From: an uncultured Porphyromonadaceae bacterium
GTDB taxonomy: Bacteria > Bacteroidota > Bacteroidia > Bacteroidales > Muribaculaceae
Assembly (NCBI GenBank): GCA_947649495.1
Contig: CANSRU010000006.1
Span: forward strand, 62,001-126,000
Direction: 5' to 3'
Length of the DNA: 64,000 bases
Shown here: positions 19,332-29,935 of the stretch, piece by piece
How positions within the stretch are numbered: the first letter of the stretch is position 1
How the letters are laid out: every line of letters begins with the position of its first letter
Notes under the pieces: model-generated
What the model was told of the DNA's origin: nothing
Seen by the model: only the letters and a program-made list of their open reading frames with translations
Database searches by the model: none
Program-made: the position numbers and the translations under genes

Positions 19332-21797
19332 ATGAACATATCATATAACTGGCTAAAGGAATATATCGACACTCCACTCACTCCCGACGAACTGGCAGCC
19401 GCCCTCACCTCCATAGGGCTTGAGACCGGCTCGGTAGAGGAGGTGGAAAGCGTGCGCGGCGGTCTGCGCGGACTCGTGATAGGAAAGGTGCTCACCTGTG
19501 TGGAGCACCCCGACAGCGACCATCTGCACATAACCACCGTGGACCTCGGCGACGGCCAGGCCACACAGATAGTGTGCGGTGCCCCCAATGTGGCTGCCGG
19601 ACAGACTGTGGTGGTGGCCACAGTGGGCACCACTCTCTACGATGGCGACAAGGAATTCAAGATAAAGAAATCCAAGATTCGCGGCGTGGAATCCTTCGGC
19701 ATGATATGCGCTGAAGATGAAATCGGTGTAGGACAAAGCCACGACGGCATAATAGTGATAACCGACGACGTCAAACCGGGCACCCCGGCAGCAGAATATT
19801 TCGGACTGACAAGCGACTACGTGCTTGAGGTGGACCTGACCCCCAACCGCATAGACGCGGCATCGCATTTCGGCGTGGCTCGCGACCTCGCAGCATGGGC
19901 ATCGCAACACGCCAACGCCCTTGAACTGAAACGGCCCGATGTAAGCGCCTTCAAGACAGACCGCCCGGACGGTGCGGTGAATGTGGAGGTGGACAACTAC
20001 ACCGCATGTCCCCGCTACAGCGGCGTGACCATCCGTGGCATCAAGGTCACCGAGAGCCCCAAGTGGCTTCAGGACCGCCTGAATGCCATAGGCCTGCGCC
20101 CGATAAACTCGGTGGTTGACATAACCAACTACATTCTCCATTCCATAGGCCAGCCTCTCCACTGCTTCGACCTCAGCAAAATAGACGGTGGCAAAGTGGT
20201 GGTACGCAACTGTCCCGAGGGCACTCCGTTTGTGACACTCGACGGCGTAGAACATAAACTGTCGGAAGCCGACCTGATGATATGCTCGGCATCCAAACCG
20301 ATGTGCATAGCAGGTGTGTTCGGCGGACTTGACTCGGGTGTGACCGAACAGACCACCGACATATTCATAGAGAGCGCGTACTTCAATCCTACCTCCGTGC
20401 GCAAGACGGCGCGCCGCCATGGACTGCAGACCGACGCCTCGTTCCGCTACGAGCGCGGCACCGACCCCAACATCACAATGTATGCCCTCAAACTCGCCGC
20501 CCTTATGGTAAAAGAACTTGCCGGAGGCGAGATATGCGGCGAACCAGTGGATATATATCCTGAACCGGTGGCTCCGTTCAACGTGACACTGGACTATGAC
20601 TATGCCCGCGCACTCATAGGCAAGGATATCCCCACGGAGACAATAGACTCGATACTCCGCGCACTTGAGATAGAGATTGTGGAGAGTGACGGCAAGGAAG
20701 CCCGCCTGCACGTGCCCACCTACCGCGTGGATGTACAGCGTCCGTGCGATGTGGTGGAGGATGTACTCCGCATCTATGGCTACAACAATGTGGAGATGGG
20801 CACCACAGTACACTCATCGCTCTCGTTCAAATCGCAGGCCGACATTGACAATAATTTCCGCAATCTTATCAGCGACCAGCTCACAGCCGTAGGGTTCAAC
20901 GAAATCCTCAACAACTCCCTCTCGGCCGAAAGCTACTACGCACAATCTGAGCAGTATCCGCTTGACCACTGCGTGCGGCTGCTCAACCCGCTGAGCGCCG
21001 ACCTGAGCGTTATGCGCCAGACATTGCTGTTCGGAGGTCTCGAATCGCTCGCATACAACATCAACCGCCGCAGCGAAAACCTGATGATGTACGAATTCGG
21101 CAATGTCTACACGTTCAACCCCGCGGCTGAGTCAACCGCCGAAAAGCCTCTCGCCCCCTACTCCGAGCACTCGCGGCTGGCATTGTGGCTCACCGGTGCC
21201 GTAAAACCGGCCGGATGGCTCCGGGCCGAAGAGAAAGCCACTGTGTACGACCTCCGCGCCGCAGTGGAAAATATACTTACCCGCCTCGGTATCAGCACCG
21301 CAGAAATAAAACTGACCAAAGGCTCATCGGCCATATATGCAGCTTCGCTCGACATAGCTTCACGCTCAGGCAAATATCTCGGCTCGCTCGGCATTGTGTC
21401 GAAGTCGGTCCTTAAGCAGTTTGAAATCAAGCAGGAGGTGTTCTTCGCCGAACTCGACTGGAGCGCTCTCGTGCAGCTTGCCGCACGTCACAATGTGACT
21501 TTCAGCCCGCTGCCCAAGACCATGGCCGTGAAACGCGACCTCGCCCTGCTCATCGACTCCCAGGTGACAATGCAGCAGATAGAGAACACTGTGCGCGAAA
21601 GCGAACGCAAACTGCTGCGCGATGTGACTCTCTTTGACGTTTACGAGGGCGACAAGCTCCCCGCAGGTAAAAAGAGCTACGCCATCGCAATAACCCTTCA
21701 GGACGACGAACGCACCCTCAACGACAAGCAGATAGAGGCCGTGATGAAAAAAATCATCACCAATCTTGAAAACAAGGTGGGCGCAACATTACGTTAA
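19332..21797 (+). CDS. pheT: Phenylalanine--tRNA ligase beta subunit
   Basis: MNISYNWLKEYIDTPLTPDELAAALTSIGLE; tRNA-binding, B3/B4, B5 and FDX-ACB regions. Confidence 0.97.
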   Translation: MNISYNWLKEYIDTPLTPDELAAALTSIGLETGSVEEVESVRGGLRGLVIGKVLTCVEHPDSDHLHITTVDLGDGQATQIVCGAPNVAAGQTVVVATVGTTLYDGDKEFKIKKSKIRGVESFGMICAEDEIGVGQSHDGIIVITDDVKPGTPAAEYFGLTSDYVLEVDLTPNRIDAASHFGVARDLAAWASQHANALELKRPDVSAFKTDRPDGAVNVEVDNYTACPRYSGVTIRGIKVTESPKWLQDRLNAIGLRPINSVVDITNYILHSIGQPLHCFDLSKIDGGKVVVRNCPEGTPFVTLDGVEHKLSEADLMICSASKPMCIAGVFGGLDSGVTEQTTDIFIESAYFNPTSVRKTARRHGLQTDASFRYERGTDPNITMYALKLAALMVKELAGGEICGEPVDIYPEPVAPFNVTLDYDYARALIGKDIPTETIDSILRALEIEIVESDGKEARLHVPTYRVDVQRPCDVVEDVLRIYGYNNVEMGTTVHSSLSFKSQADIDNNFRNLISDQLTAVGFNEILNNSLSAESYYAQSEQYPLDHCVRLLNPLSADLSVMRQTLLFGGLESLAYNINRRSENLMMYEFGNVYTFNPAAESTAEKPLAPYSEHSRLALWLTGAVKPAGWLRAEEKATVYDLRAAVENILTRLGISTAEIKLTKGSSAIYAASLDIASRSGKYLGSLGIVSKSVLKQFEIKQEVFFAELDWSALVQLAARHNVTFSPLPKTMAVKRDLALLIDSQVTMQQIENTVRESERKLLRDVTLFDVYEGDKLPAGKKSYAIAITLQDDERTLNDKQIEAVMKKIITNLENKVGATLR

Positions 21798-21841
21798 CGA
21801 AATCAGAAAATAAAAACCAATAAAACTATCTCACTCAACTC

Positions 21842-22564
21842 ATGGGAAGAGCATTTGAATATCGCAAAGCCCGCAAGCTCAAACGCTGGGGCAACATGTC
21901 GCGCACATTCACGCGCATAGGTAAGGAAATAACCATCGCGGCAAAGGCCGGAGGCCCCGACCCCGACACCAACCCGCGTCTGCGCGCCTTGATGCAGAAC
22001 GCCAAGGCAGCCAACATGCCCAAGGATACTGTGGAACGCGCCATAAAGAAAGCAACCGACAAGGACGCCGGCGACTACAAGGAGATATCCTACGAAGGAT
22101 ACGGCCCATTCGGCATTGCCATCTTCGTGGAGGCTGCAACCGACAACAACACCCGTACCGTGGCCAACGTGCGCTCCTACTTCAACAAGCACAACGGTAG
22201 CCTCGGCACACAAGGCTCACTGTCGTTCCTTTTCGACCACAAATGCGTATTCAAAATCAAGCCCACCGAGGGAATGGACATCGAGGAACTCGAGCTTGAA
22301 CTGATAGACTGCGGTGTGGATGAAGTGGAACCCGACGAAGAGGAAATCGTGCTCTACGGTGCATTTGAGGATTACTCCAACATCCAGAAATATCTTGAGG
22401 ACAACGGCTACGAGATAATCAGCTCGGAATTTGAGCGCATACCCAACGACCTCAAGGAGGTGACCGAAGAACAGCGCGCCGCCATTGAGAAACTCCTCGA
22501 CAAGCTCGAAGAGGATGAGGATGTGCAGAATGTGTTCCACAACATGAAGGAAGCCGAAGAATAA
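21842..22564 (+). CDS. YebC/PmpR family transcriptional regulator
   Basis: MGRAFEYRKARKLKRWGNMSRTFTRIGKEI... Confidence 0.95.
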   Translation: MGRAFEYRKARKLKRWGNMSRTFTRIGKEITIAAKAGGPDPDTNPRLRALMQNAKAANMPKDTVERAIKKATDKDAGDYKEISYEGYGPFGIAIFVEAATDNNTRTVANVRSYFNKHNGSLGTQGSLSFLFDHKCVFKIKPTEGMDIEELELELIDCGVDEVEPDEEEIVLYGAFEDYSNIQKYLEDNGYEIISSEFERIPNDLKEVTEEQRAAIEKLLDKLEEDEDVQNVFHNMKEAEE

Positions 22565-22587
22565 ATCACATTTTAACAAATCACATT

Positions 22588-22986
22588 ATGCTCAATTCAA
22601 ACAGAGGATTTTGGAAAGCACTGCTTTTCAGCATCATCACATTGGGATTTTACAACTGGTATCTAATCTATGCCTTTGCACGCGAAACCAATGTGGCATG
22701 CTTCCGCGATGGCAAAAACACCACCGGACTACTGCTTTTCATAATCTTCTCAATCATCACATTCGGCATATACGGCATTGTATGGCACTGCATGTGGATT
22801 AACCGCTGCAACAACTATCTTCACGCCAACAATCAACCAGAAGGCCTGCAGATGTCCACTTATCTGCTGACAGTGTTACTGCTCGGCCCGCTCACACTCG
22901 GTATAATGTCGCTTGTGGTGTACTGCAAGGAACTATATCTTCAGAACGCTGTGAACCGCATTTACAACGCTGGCATAGCTTGCTAA
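22588..22986 (+). CDS. DUF4234 domain membrane protein
   Basis: GFYNWYLIYAFARETN... IITFGIYGIVWHCMW. Confidence 0.75.
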   Translation: MLNSNRGFWKALLFSIITLGFYNWYLIYAFARETNVACFRDGKNTTGLLLFIIFSIITFGIYGIVWHCMWINRCNNYLHANNQPEGLQMSTYLLTVLLLGPLTLGIMSLVVYCKELYLQNAVNRIYNAGIAC

Positions 22987-23004
22987 GAGCATTTGTGAAT
23001 CCAT

Positions 23005-23048
23005 AAAAACAGACATCTTGAGCCCATGGGCTCAAGATGTCTGTTTTT
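23005..23048. terminator. Loopless perfect palindrome acting as convergent terminator
   Basis: AAAAACAGACATCTTGAGCCC/ATGGGCTCAAGATGTCTGTTTTT, 44 bp perfectly symmetrical. Confidence 0.8.
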
Positions 23049-23730
23049 TACCTGTGCCGGCTATGCGGGACCTCACCGCCGAGGTGATAACCACCGTGAA
23101 GAGCGGGAACATGACCATGCCCATTACCGCAAGCACCGCACTCACCACCTTGCCGGCGGGTGTCACCGGATAGATGTCGCAACCTGTGGTGGTGGCATCG
23201 GAACAAGCCCACCACAGAGCCGACATATAGTCGGACACGAGCGGATTGACAGTATGTTCCCGTTCGAAAAAAATAAGACTGCCAAAATAGACTATGGCAA
23301 TCAACACCACAGTATAGGAAGCGAATATATTGGTGAGTCGGTTTTCCGACACATACCCCACAACTATCGACAAGGCAAGCGCTCCACGGGCCAGAGGAAT
23401 GAACCGTGCGAAATACAACACATCGGCCGGAAGCCCGATGCCAAACCATCCCACTATATTAAGATAAGGTATCGACAACAGCAGAAAGGCGATGCGTCTT
23501 CCCACATACCGCCATTTTCTATCGGCCAGATACAGTTCGAAGAAAAAATCGACTATGAATGCCACACATACCACAAACTGAAAATGCATGTAGCCGCTAT
23601 CGGAAAGGAATTCCACCCCTCTCAGGGCATCGACCGATATATAGGCTATCAGCCCCACCGACAAAGTGAGGATGGTCCAGTTAAGCACCGTGTAAATACG
23701 GCGTTTGTGTCTATCTATAAAGGAGTTCAT
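23032..23730 (-). CDS. Voltage-gated-like ion channel / ion transporter
   Basis: Six TM pattern, pore region ALWWACSDATTTGCDIYPVTPAGK. Confidence 0.8.
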   Translation of the reverse strand: MNSFIDRHKRRIYTVLNWTILTLSVGLIAYISVDALRGVEFLSDSGYMHFQFVVCVAFIVDFFFELYLADRKWRYVGRRIAFLLLSIPYLNIVGWFGIGLPADVLYFARFIPLARGALALSIVVGYVSENRLTNIFASYTVVLIAIVYFGSLIFFEREHTVNPLVSDYMSALWWACSDATTTGCDIYPVTPAGKVVSAVLAVMGMVMFPLFTVVITSAVRSRIAGTGKKQTS

Positions 23731-23786
23731 AGCCGAAACAGATTGTATATTACTAACACCCGGCGGTGGAATATTGTTATGAAAAG

Positions 23787-23817
23787 TTGGCGCATTGAAA
23801 TGAAATGTCTATCTTTG
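23787..23817 (+). promoter_or_regulatory. Promoter of greA
   Basis: TTG-N20-TATCTTTG. Confidence 0.65.
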
Positions 23818-23931
23818 CAACATCAAAGGCCGGAGATGAAGGCGGCCTGAATTCACATTGGAGTCTCACCCGCAGGGGTAGGGATTCCATAATTTTTCAT
23901 TATTTACCAAACGAAAAACCGACAACTCATT

Positions 23932-24402
23932 ATGCCAATTACCTACATGACCAAGGAAGGCTACAAGAAAAAAATGGAAGAGATAGCCTATCTGGAATCA
24001 GTAAAACGACCCGAAATATCACGCGCCATAGCCGAGGCACGCGACAAAGGCGACTTATCGGAAAACTCAGAATACGATGCCGCCAAAGAGGCTCAGGGAC
24101 TGCTTGAGATGAAAATATCACAGCTCAAGGATCTCGTGGCATCATGCCGTATAATAGACGAAAGCAACCTCAACACCGAAGAGGTACAGATACTCAATCG
24201 TGTTAAAATCAAAAACGTATCCAACGGCATGGTAATGGAATATACTATCGTGGCCGACAGCGAGGCCAACCTGCGCGAGAAGAAGATTGGCTCAAGCACC
24301 CCTATAGCCCAGGGCTTGCTTGGACACAAACTCGGCGAGGTGGTGGAGATAAAGGTTCCCGCCGGACTGATGAAGTTTGAGATTGTTGAGATAGCCCTTT
24401 AA
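23932..24402 (+). CDS. greA: Transcription elongation factor GreA
   Basis: YMTKEGYKKKMEEIAYLESVKRPEISRAIAEARDKGDLSENSEYDAAKEAQG. Confidence 0.96.
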   Translation: MPITYMTKEGYKKKMEEIAYLESVKRPEISRAIAEARDKGDLSENSEYDAAKEAQGLLEMKISQLKDLVASCRIIDESNLNTEEVQILNRVKIKNVSNGMVMEYTIVADSEANLREKKIGSSTPIAQGLLGHKLGEVVEIKVPAGLMKFEIVEIAL

Positions 24403-24413
24403 ATCAAGAAGCA

Positions 24414-24809
24414 ATGGCATCAATATTCAGCAAAATAGTAGCCGGAGAAATCCCATGCTACAAGGTGGCCGAAGACGACCGGCATCTTGCGTTTCTCGAC
24501 ATCAACCCCATGGCTCCCGGACACACTTTGGTGATACCCAAGCAGGAGATAGACTATCTTTTCGACATGTCAGACGAGGATTACACCTCGCTTGAACTAT
24601 TCGCGAAGAAAGTGGCTAAAGGGCTGAAGCAGGCCATGCCATGCACCCGCGTGGCCGAGGCTGTGCTGGGGCTTGAAGTGCCTCATGCCCATATCCATCT
24701 CGTGCCCATCACCACCGAAGCCGACATGAACTTCCGCAACAAGCTCTCGCTTCCCGGCGATGAAATGGCATCGATAGCTGCCCGCATCGCTGCAGCCATA
24801 GAAGGATAA
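24414..24809 (+). CDS. HIT family protein
   Basis: FSKIVAGEIPCYKVAEDD...VPHAHIHLVPI (HxHxH). Confidence 0.95.
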   Translation: MASIFSKIVAGEIPCYKVAEDDRHLAFLDINPMAPGHTLVIPKQEIDYLFDMSDEDYTSLELFAKKVAKGLKQAMPCTRVAEAVLGLEVPHAHIHLVPITTEADMNFRNKLSLPGDEMASIAARIAAAIEG

Positions 24810-24835
24810 CACAGATTTATATAAAATATACAATT

Positions 24836-24866
24836 AAACCGGAGCGCCATTCGTGCTCCGGTTTTT
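24836..24866. terminator. Terminator between convergent genes
   Basis: AAACCGGAGC gccattcgt GCTCCGGTTTTTC. Confidence 0.75.
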
Positions 24867-24875
24867 CATTATACA

Positions 24876-25736
24876 TCACAAAGTCTTCACCATCTCATAT
24901 TGTGATAACCCCGGAGCTATGCCGGCATAGGCTATGAACTTTTTGAGCGAATCGCACTGTGGCGGCACATTGATTACCTTAACCACTGACGACTTATTGA
25001 ATGAAAGCATATAGCGCAATAATTCCGTGGCGACACCCCGCCGACGCATATCCCGACGGGTAGCAATCTGAGCCACGTCGCCACTCAAAGGGTCGAACGC
25101 ACAATATCCCAACGGTTCACCCGAATTCCGGGAATAAGCTCCGGCAAAAATCAATGATTCCCGTCCACGCGACATTGAAGCATCGGAGTTCTGCCACGAA
25201 GGCTCGAAATCCCGGAAACAGGTCATCTCCATCATTGCATCCAACGAAACAGGCCTTACCCCAATCTCTCCCTGACATGCACACTCTTTGGCAAGACGGA
25301 CATCCGAACTATCCGACACGAAACACTCATATTCAGCACTACGCTCAAATCCGAGCGATTCATACAGGGCTACCGCGGGTTTGTTTTCCTGCAGGACTTC
25401 AAGAAGATAACAGCCAACCCCCTCGCCTTTAAGCCTCGGCACGGAATGTTCGAACACAGCCCCAGCCAATTTCCGGCCACGGTAATCGGGCAAAGTACCG
25501 GTACCGGTGTCGTAAGCAGTCAGAACACCCCTGCGCTCGCCAATACCATTCAATGTAAAGGCAACAATATTTCCTCCGTCAAATGCAGCATACGACAATT
25601 CCGGGCAAAATCCGCGGCGAACGAGCATACGTGCCACCGCATCGCGATCAAAAGCCACCGCATAATCAGCAAATGCACCGTTGAAAGCATCCAAAACACA
25701 ATCAAGGCTGACATCAGCCAAACTTTTAAACTCCAT
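24876..25736 (-). CDS. GNAT-family N-acetyltransferase (tandem GNAT)
   Basis: GTGTLPDYRGRKLAGAVFEH and QIATRRDMRRRGVATELLRY acetyl-CoA motifs. Confidence 0.85.
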   Translation of the reverse strand: MEFKSLADVSLDCVLDAFNGAFADYAVAFDRDAVARMLVRRGFCPELSYAAFDGGNIVAFTLNGIGERRGVLTAYDTGTGTLPDYRGRKLAGAVFEHSVPRLKGEGVGCYLLEVLQENKPAVALYESLGFERSAEYECFVSDSSDVRLAKECACQGEIGVRPVSLDAMMEMTCFRDFEPSWQNSDASMSRGRESLIFAGAYSRNSGEPLGYCAFDPLSGDVAQIATRRDMRRRGVATELLRYMLSFNKSSVVKVINVPPQCDSLKKFIAYAGIAPGLSQYEMVKTL

Positions 25737-25789
25737 AATTACAACCTTTTGTCACATACATATATTAATCAAATGCAGCTCAGATAAAA

Positions 25790-27931
25790 TTACTCGGGAA
25801 ACACCTCCGAGAGCACATAGCGCGCAACAGCAACCGGCTCACCCTCAGGCTCCGGCGAATACCTGCCGACACTACGCGTCCAGGTCTCCTCCATAGAGTA
25901 GAAATCTATGTCAGGAACAGATTCCGTACCCCAATGAGCCAGACGTTCATCGAACCAGCGTTGCCACCGGGGTTTATAGAAATCGCGCAGCAAACCCTGC
26001 CACTCACGGTGGGCATAATCGTGAAGTTCACCGGCATCAGAAGCCTCACGATGTCCCCATGTGGTAATCTGCACACGCGCATTCCATTCCCACCGCTCCT
26101 TTTCCTGTGGCGAATCACCACAACCGCGTGCGGCATCCAACCAACGGCCAAGACGGAAATCAGGCAACGTCCCCAACAGCGAATCCTGTAAATCAATCAG
26201 ATGCAGAAATTCACCGGCTGCCGACGAATAGCCATCCCTATCACCTGACTTAAGGGTTAAACCGGCACGTTTCAGAACAGCGCGGCCCCTGTCGGCCACA
26301 GCCTGACGAACCACATCGACAAAATCGTACTCGAAATTTGCATTCCCCGCAAAATCATCGGCCGCAGATGCCATTAGTCTGGCGGCAGCCACTACATCGT
26401 CCGGATTATAATACTCCTTCGAATTGGCCCATGCCGACACCTGGCTTACCTTATCGGCCGGACGGGCGCAGAAAACAGACTCCACCGTTCCCTGCTGCAC
26501 CACAGTGTCGGCACAAGCATAGACCGACCTGCCGAGCAATTGCCAGGCGCGGTCGAGACGCGAATCAGCCTTTCCGTAACGGGCTTTGGCATACGTTGAA
26601 AGCCACCTGAAACCATCCGTTTCCGAATTCATCCACGGCAATTCGCAAATCAGTTCATACATAACCGGATTGTTCTCTATCCCCTCCATTGTCAGCCCTA
26701 TGCCACTCAGCGTACGCGATGACGCGGCAGCCTTCTCATAACCCTTTATCAACGCATGCAACTTGCCGAACAGCCCCACATTACCGCCAAAGTTAAGCAA
26801 CATGCAGTAGAGCCAATCGTGATTTCCAAACAACTCCGGGCGCAGATTCCACACCGGTCGGTTCTCGGCCTGCAGATCAAGCAACACCACATCGCCCGGA
26901 CTCAACGAATCGAGCATAGCGACACGCGGATTTTCCTGCCATGCCTGCAACACCCACACTGCACCGGGACTGCCCTCCCGCATGGCTCTGAAAATAGTCT
27001 TTCCCGCTTCGCCGAGATCTATTCCGTCGGTATTTCCACCTTCGTGAAACGGATCCATGCTATAAAAATGCGCTTTACCGTACAATCCGGTCAGCTCTTC
27101 ATAATATATTTTTGCCACACGCTGAAAAGCATCGCTGCCGGGCATCACGAATGCCGGGCGCACAAATCCAAGCCAATTGCCTGAATCGGCCACATCAATA
27201 CCGATAACGGACGCCGCATCGTGAGGAATCATGCCCGAATATCCCGGAAGCACCGGCTCCATACCGAATTCCCTCATACGCCCCAGGATAAGCCGTTGCA
27301 ATGCAATCTGACGTTCATAATATTCATCCGTGTTCGGACCGCCCCAGCCCTCGAGATTATTCATAAGCCACCACGCCTGAAATGCAGGTCCGGCAACAAA
27401 CCCGGCAATTTTGTCGTCGGGATATCCGAGCCTGCGCAATGTGTTGCGCCACACCGTTTCCGTACCGGTAATAGCCAAAGGCATATTTATTCCATGCAGT
27501 GCCATCCAGTCAATTTCACGTTCCCATCTCGCCCAGTCCCAGAAAGCCATTGAATAGGAATGCGTGCAATAGTTAAGATAATAGCGCAGTGGCATGGATG
27601 TGGACATACGCACCGGCGACTTTACAGGCGGCATAGTATCGGGCAGAGCTACCGACATGCAGTTCCACGACAGATGCACGCCGGCCGTATATTTCAGATA
27701 ATAATTAAGCCCCATTGCGGCACTGACATAGTTGTTGGCCGTAATCTCCGGCCGCACACCATCCTGTGACAGTTCGAAATAATCAACGGTGTCGGGCTCA
27801 ACCGTCACCTTGATTTTTCCGGAAAGACCGCTGTCTATACGTTCCATAAGCCCACTCAAAGGCGACACAGCCATAGCCGGCAGACACAATGACACAATAA
27901 TGATTGACGTGATTAAAAATCTCTGAAACAT
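25790..27931 (-). CDS. Alpha-N-acetylglucosaminidase, GH89
   Basis: MALHGINMPLAITGTETVWRNTLRRLGY; DPFHEGGNTDGIDL; WVLQAWQENPR, NAGLU motifs. Confidence 0.93.
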   Translation of the reverse strand: MFQRFLITSIIIVSLCLPAMAVSPLSGLMERIDSGLSGKIKVTVEPDTVDYFELSQDGVRPEITANNYVSAAMGLNYYLKYTAGVHLSWNCMSVALPDTMPPVKSPVRMSTSMPLRYYLNYCTHSYSMAFWDWARWEREIDWMALHGINMPLAITGTETVWRNTLRRLGYPDDKIAGFVAGPAFQAWWLMNNLEGWGGPNTDEYYERQIALQRLILGRMREFGMEPVLPGYSGMIPHDAASVIGIDVADSGNWLGFVRPAFVMPGSDAFQRVAKIYYEELTGLYGKAHFYSMDPFHEGGNTDGIDLGEAGKTIFRAMREGSPGAVWVLQAWQENPRVAMLDSLSPGDVVLLDLQAENRPVWNLRPELFGNHDWLYCMLLNFGGNVGLFGKLHALIKGYEKAAASSRTLSGIGLTMEGIENNPVMYELICELPWMNSETDGFRWLSTYAKARYGKADSRLDRAWQLLGRSVYACADTVVQQGTVESVFCARPADKVSQVSAWANSKEYYNPDDVVAAARLMASAADDFAGNANFEYDFVDVVRQAVADRGRAVLKRAGLTLKSGDRDGYSSAAGEFLHLIDLQDSLLGTLPDFRLGRWLDAARGCGDSPQEKERWEWNARVQITTWGHREASDAGELHDYAHREWQGLLRDFYKPRWQRWFDERLAHWGTESVPDIDFYSMEETWTRSVGRYSPEPEGEPVAVARYVLSEVFPE

Positions 27932-27961
27932 AACTTTCTATATATATATATATATGTAGCG

Positions 27962-27969
27962 CAAAGATA
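27962..27969 (-). promoter_or_regulatory. -7 box of GH89 gene
   Basis: TATCTTTG on minus strand. Confidence 0.5.
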
Positions 27970-28184
27970 ACTCATTGACCGCATCGCGCAACAAAGATAG
28001 CATAACAAAGTAATCAGGACTGGAAGAATTCACACATTTTTATCTACATGATTCACCCCGGGGAAACACGTCCGGATATTGGAAAACACATTTTTTCAAA
28101 GGAAAATTCGTATTTCCGAATTTAAAATACTGTTATACGGCGTCGACAGCTTTGCATTAAATGACAGTTTTTAACTACACCGGC

Positions 28185-28216
28185 TTTGAGTTTTACACAA
28201 TCAATCAGTAACTTTG
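28185..28216 (+). promoter_or_regulatory. Promoter of C69 peptidase gene
   Basis: TTTG-N20-TAACTTTG, full consensus. Confidence 0.7.
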
Positions 28217-28265
28217 TAAAATAATACATCCAATATACATTATCACAAACATAACTCCATTTCTT

Positions 28266-29918
28266 ATGAAATTAGCTCATATCCTTACCATAGGCTTTAT
28301 GTCGGGAGCTTCGGCCGCTATGGCCTGCACCGGACTGATTGCCGCTCCGGGCGCCACCGCCGACGGCTCGACTCTTATAACTTATGCCGCCGACAGCCAC
28401 ACCCTATATGGTGAACTGTATCACAAACCTGCTGCCGATCACCCCAAAGGCTCGATGCGCAAAGTGGTGGAATGGGATACCGGAAAACTTCTCGGTGAAA
28501 TACCCGAGATAGCACATACCTACACCACAATAGGAAACATGAACGAACATGGCCTCGCCATAACCGAGAGCACATGGGGAGGACGGCACGAACTGGCCGG
28601 CAGTGGCCTCATTGACTACGGCTCGTTGATATACATAACTCTTGAACGTGCCAAAAACGCACGCGAGGCACTGCAAGTAATGACCTCGCTTGTCAAGGAT
28701 TATGGATATGCCAGCGAAGGCGAGTCGTTCACAATAGCCGACCCAGAAGAGGTATGGATAATGGAGATGATCGGCAAGGGAAAAACGGACAAGGGTGCAG
28801 TGTGGGTGGCCCGGCGTGTGCCCGATGACTGCATATCCGGACATGCCAACCATAGCCGCATACACAAATTCCCGCTCAAGGACAAGTCCGGACACACCCT
28901 ATACTCACCCGACGTAATATCGTTTGCCCGCAAACAAGGATATTTCAACGGCAAGGATGAGGATTTCAGCTTCTCGCGTGCCTATGCCGTGACCGATGGC
29001 GGCGCACTGCGCGGATGCGACGGCCGTGTATGGGCTTTCTACAACAAGCATGCCGCCGATAAAATGGACACCTACCTCGACTGGGTGCTCAAAGGCGAAG
29101 GCGAACCTCTGCCGCTGTGGGTAAAACCGGCGAAGCCGCTCACTGCCAAGGATATGAAGTGGATGATGCGCGACCACTTCGAAGGCACCCCCATGGATAT
29201 GACCCTCGATGTAGGTGCCGGCGCCTACAAGGTGCCTTACCGCTGGCGTCCGCTGACATACACTGTAGACAGCGTGGAATACACCCACGAACGGGCCATC
29301 GCCACCCAGCAGACCGGATTCTCACTTGTGGCACAGCTGCGCAAGGATGCTCCCGAACTTATGAAAGGCATACTGTGGTTTGGTGTTGACGATGCCAACA
29401 CCTGTGTCTATCTCCCTATGTACAGCTGTCTTACAGCGGCTCCCCACGAAGTGGCTGTGGGCAACGGCGACCTGCTGACACTGAAATGGGACGCGGCATT
29501 CTGGGTGACAAACTTCGTTGCCAACCAGGCCTACAACCGGTATTCGCAGATGATTCCGGACATTCGCCGCGTGCAGTGCGCCATGGAGGATTCGATAGAG
29601 AGCGAGGTCAATACACTTTACGCCGAAGTCGGAGCACTTGACCCTGACGTGGCCAAGAAATTCCTCAACGAACACGCTGCCGAATGGACAAAAACATACA
29701 CCGATGTCTACCGCAATCTCGGTGAATACCTGCTGGTAAAATACCTTGACGGCAATATAAAGAAAGAACGCGACGGCAAATTCGCACGTACAGAAACCGG
29801 CATGCCCGAATCGCCCGTGTTCGGAGGTTACGATGAACGCTACTACCGTTCCATAGCCAACGACCCCGATGGAGGCGAGCGTCTGAAATCACTGATACTG
29901 CCTGAAGATAAAAAATAA
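28266..29918 (+). CDS. C69-family dipeptidase
   Basis: MACTGLIAAPGATADGSTLITYAADSH: Ntn-type N-terminal Cys. Confidence 0.9.
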   Translation: MKLAHILTIGFMSGASAAMACTGLIAAPGATADGSTLITYAADSHTLYGELYHKPAADHPKGSMRKVVEWDTGKLLGEIPEIAHTYTTIGNMNEHGLAITESTWGGRHELAGSGLIDYGSLIYITLERAKNAREALQVMTSLVKDYGYASEGESFTIADPEEVWIMEMIGKGKTDKGAVWVARRVPDDCISGHANHSRIHKFPLKDKSGHTLYSPDVISFARKQGYFNGKDEDFSFSRAYAVTDGGALRGCDGRVWAFYNKHAADKMDTYLDWVLKGEGEPLPLWVKPAKPLTAKDMKWMMRDHFEGTPMDMTLDVGAGAYKVPYRWRPLTYTVDSVEYTHERAIATQQTGFSLVAQLRKDAPELMKGILWFGVDDANTCVYLPMYSCLTAAPHEVAVGNGDLLTLKWDAAFWVTNFVANQAYNRYSQMIPDIRRVQCAMEDSIESEVNTLYAEVGALDPDVAKKFLNEHAAEWTKTYTDVYRNLGEYLLVKYLDGNIKKERDGKFARTETGMPESPVFGGYDERYYRSIANDPDGGERLKSLILPEDKK

Positions 29919-29935
29919 CATTATCTCCTGACACC

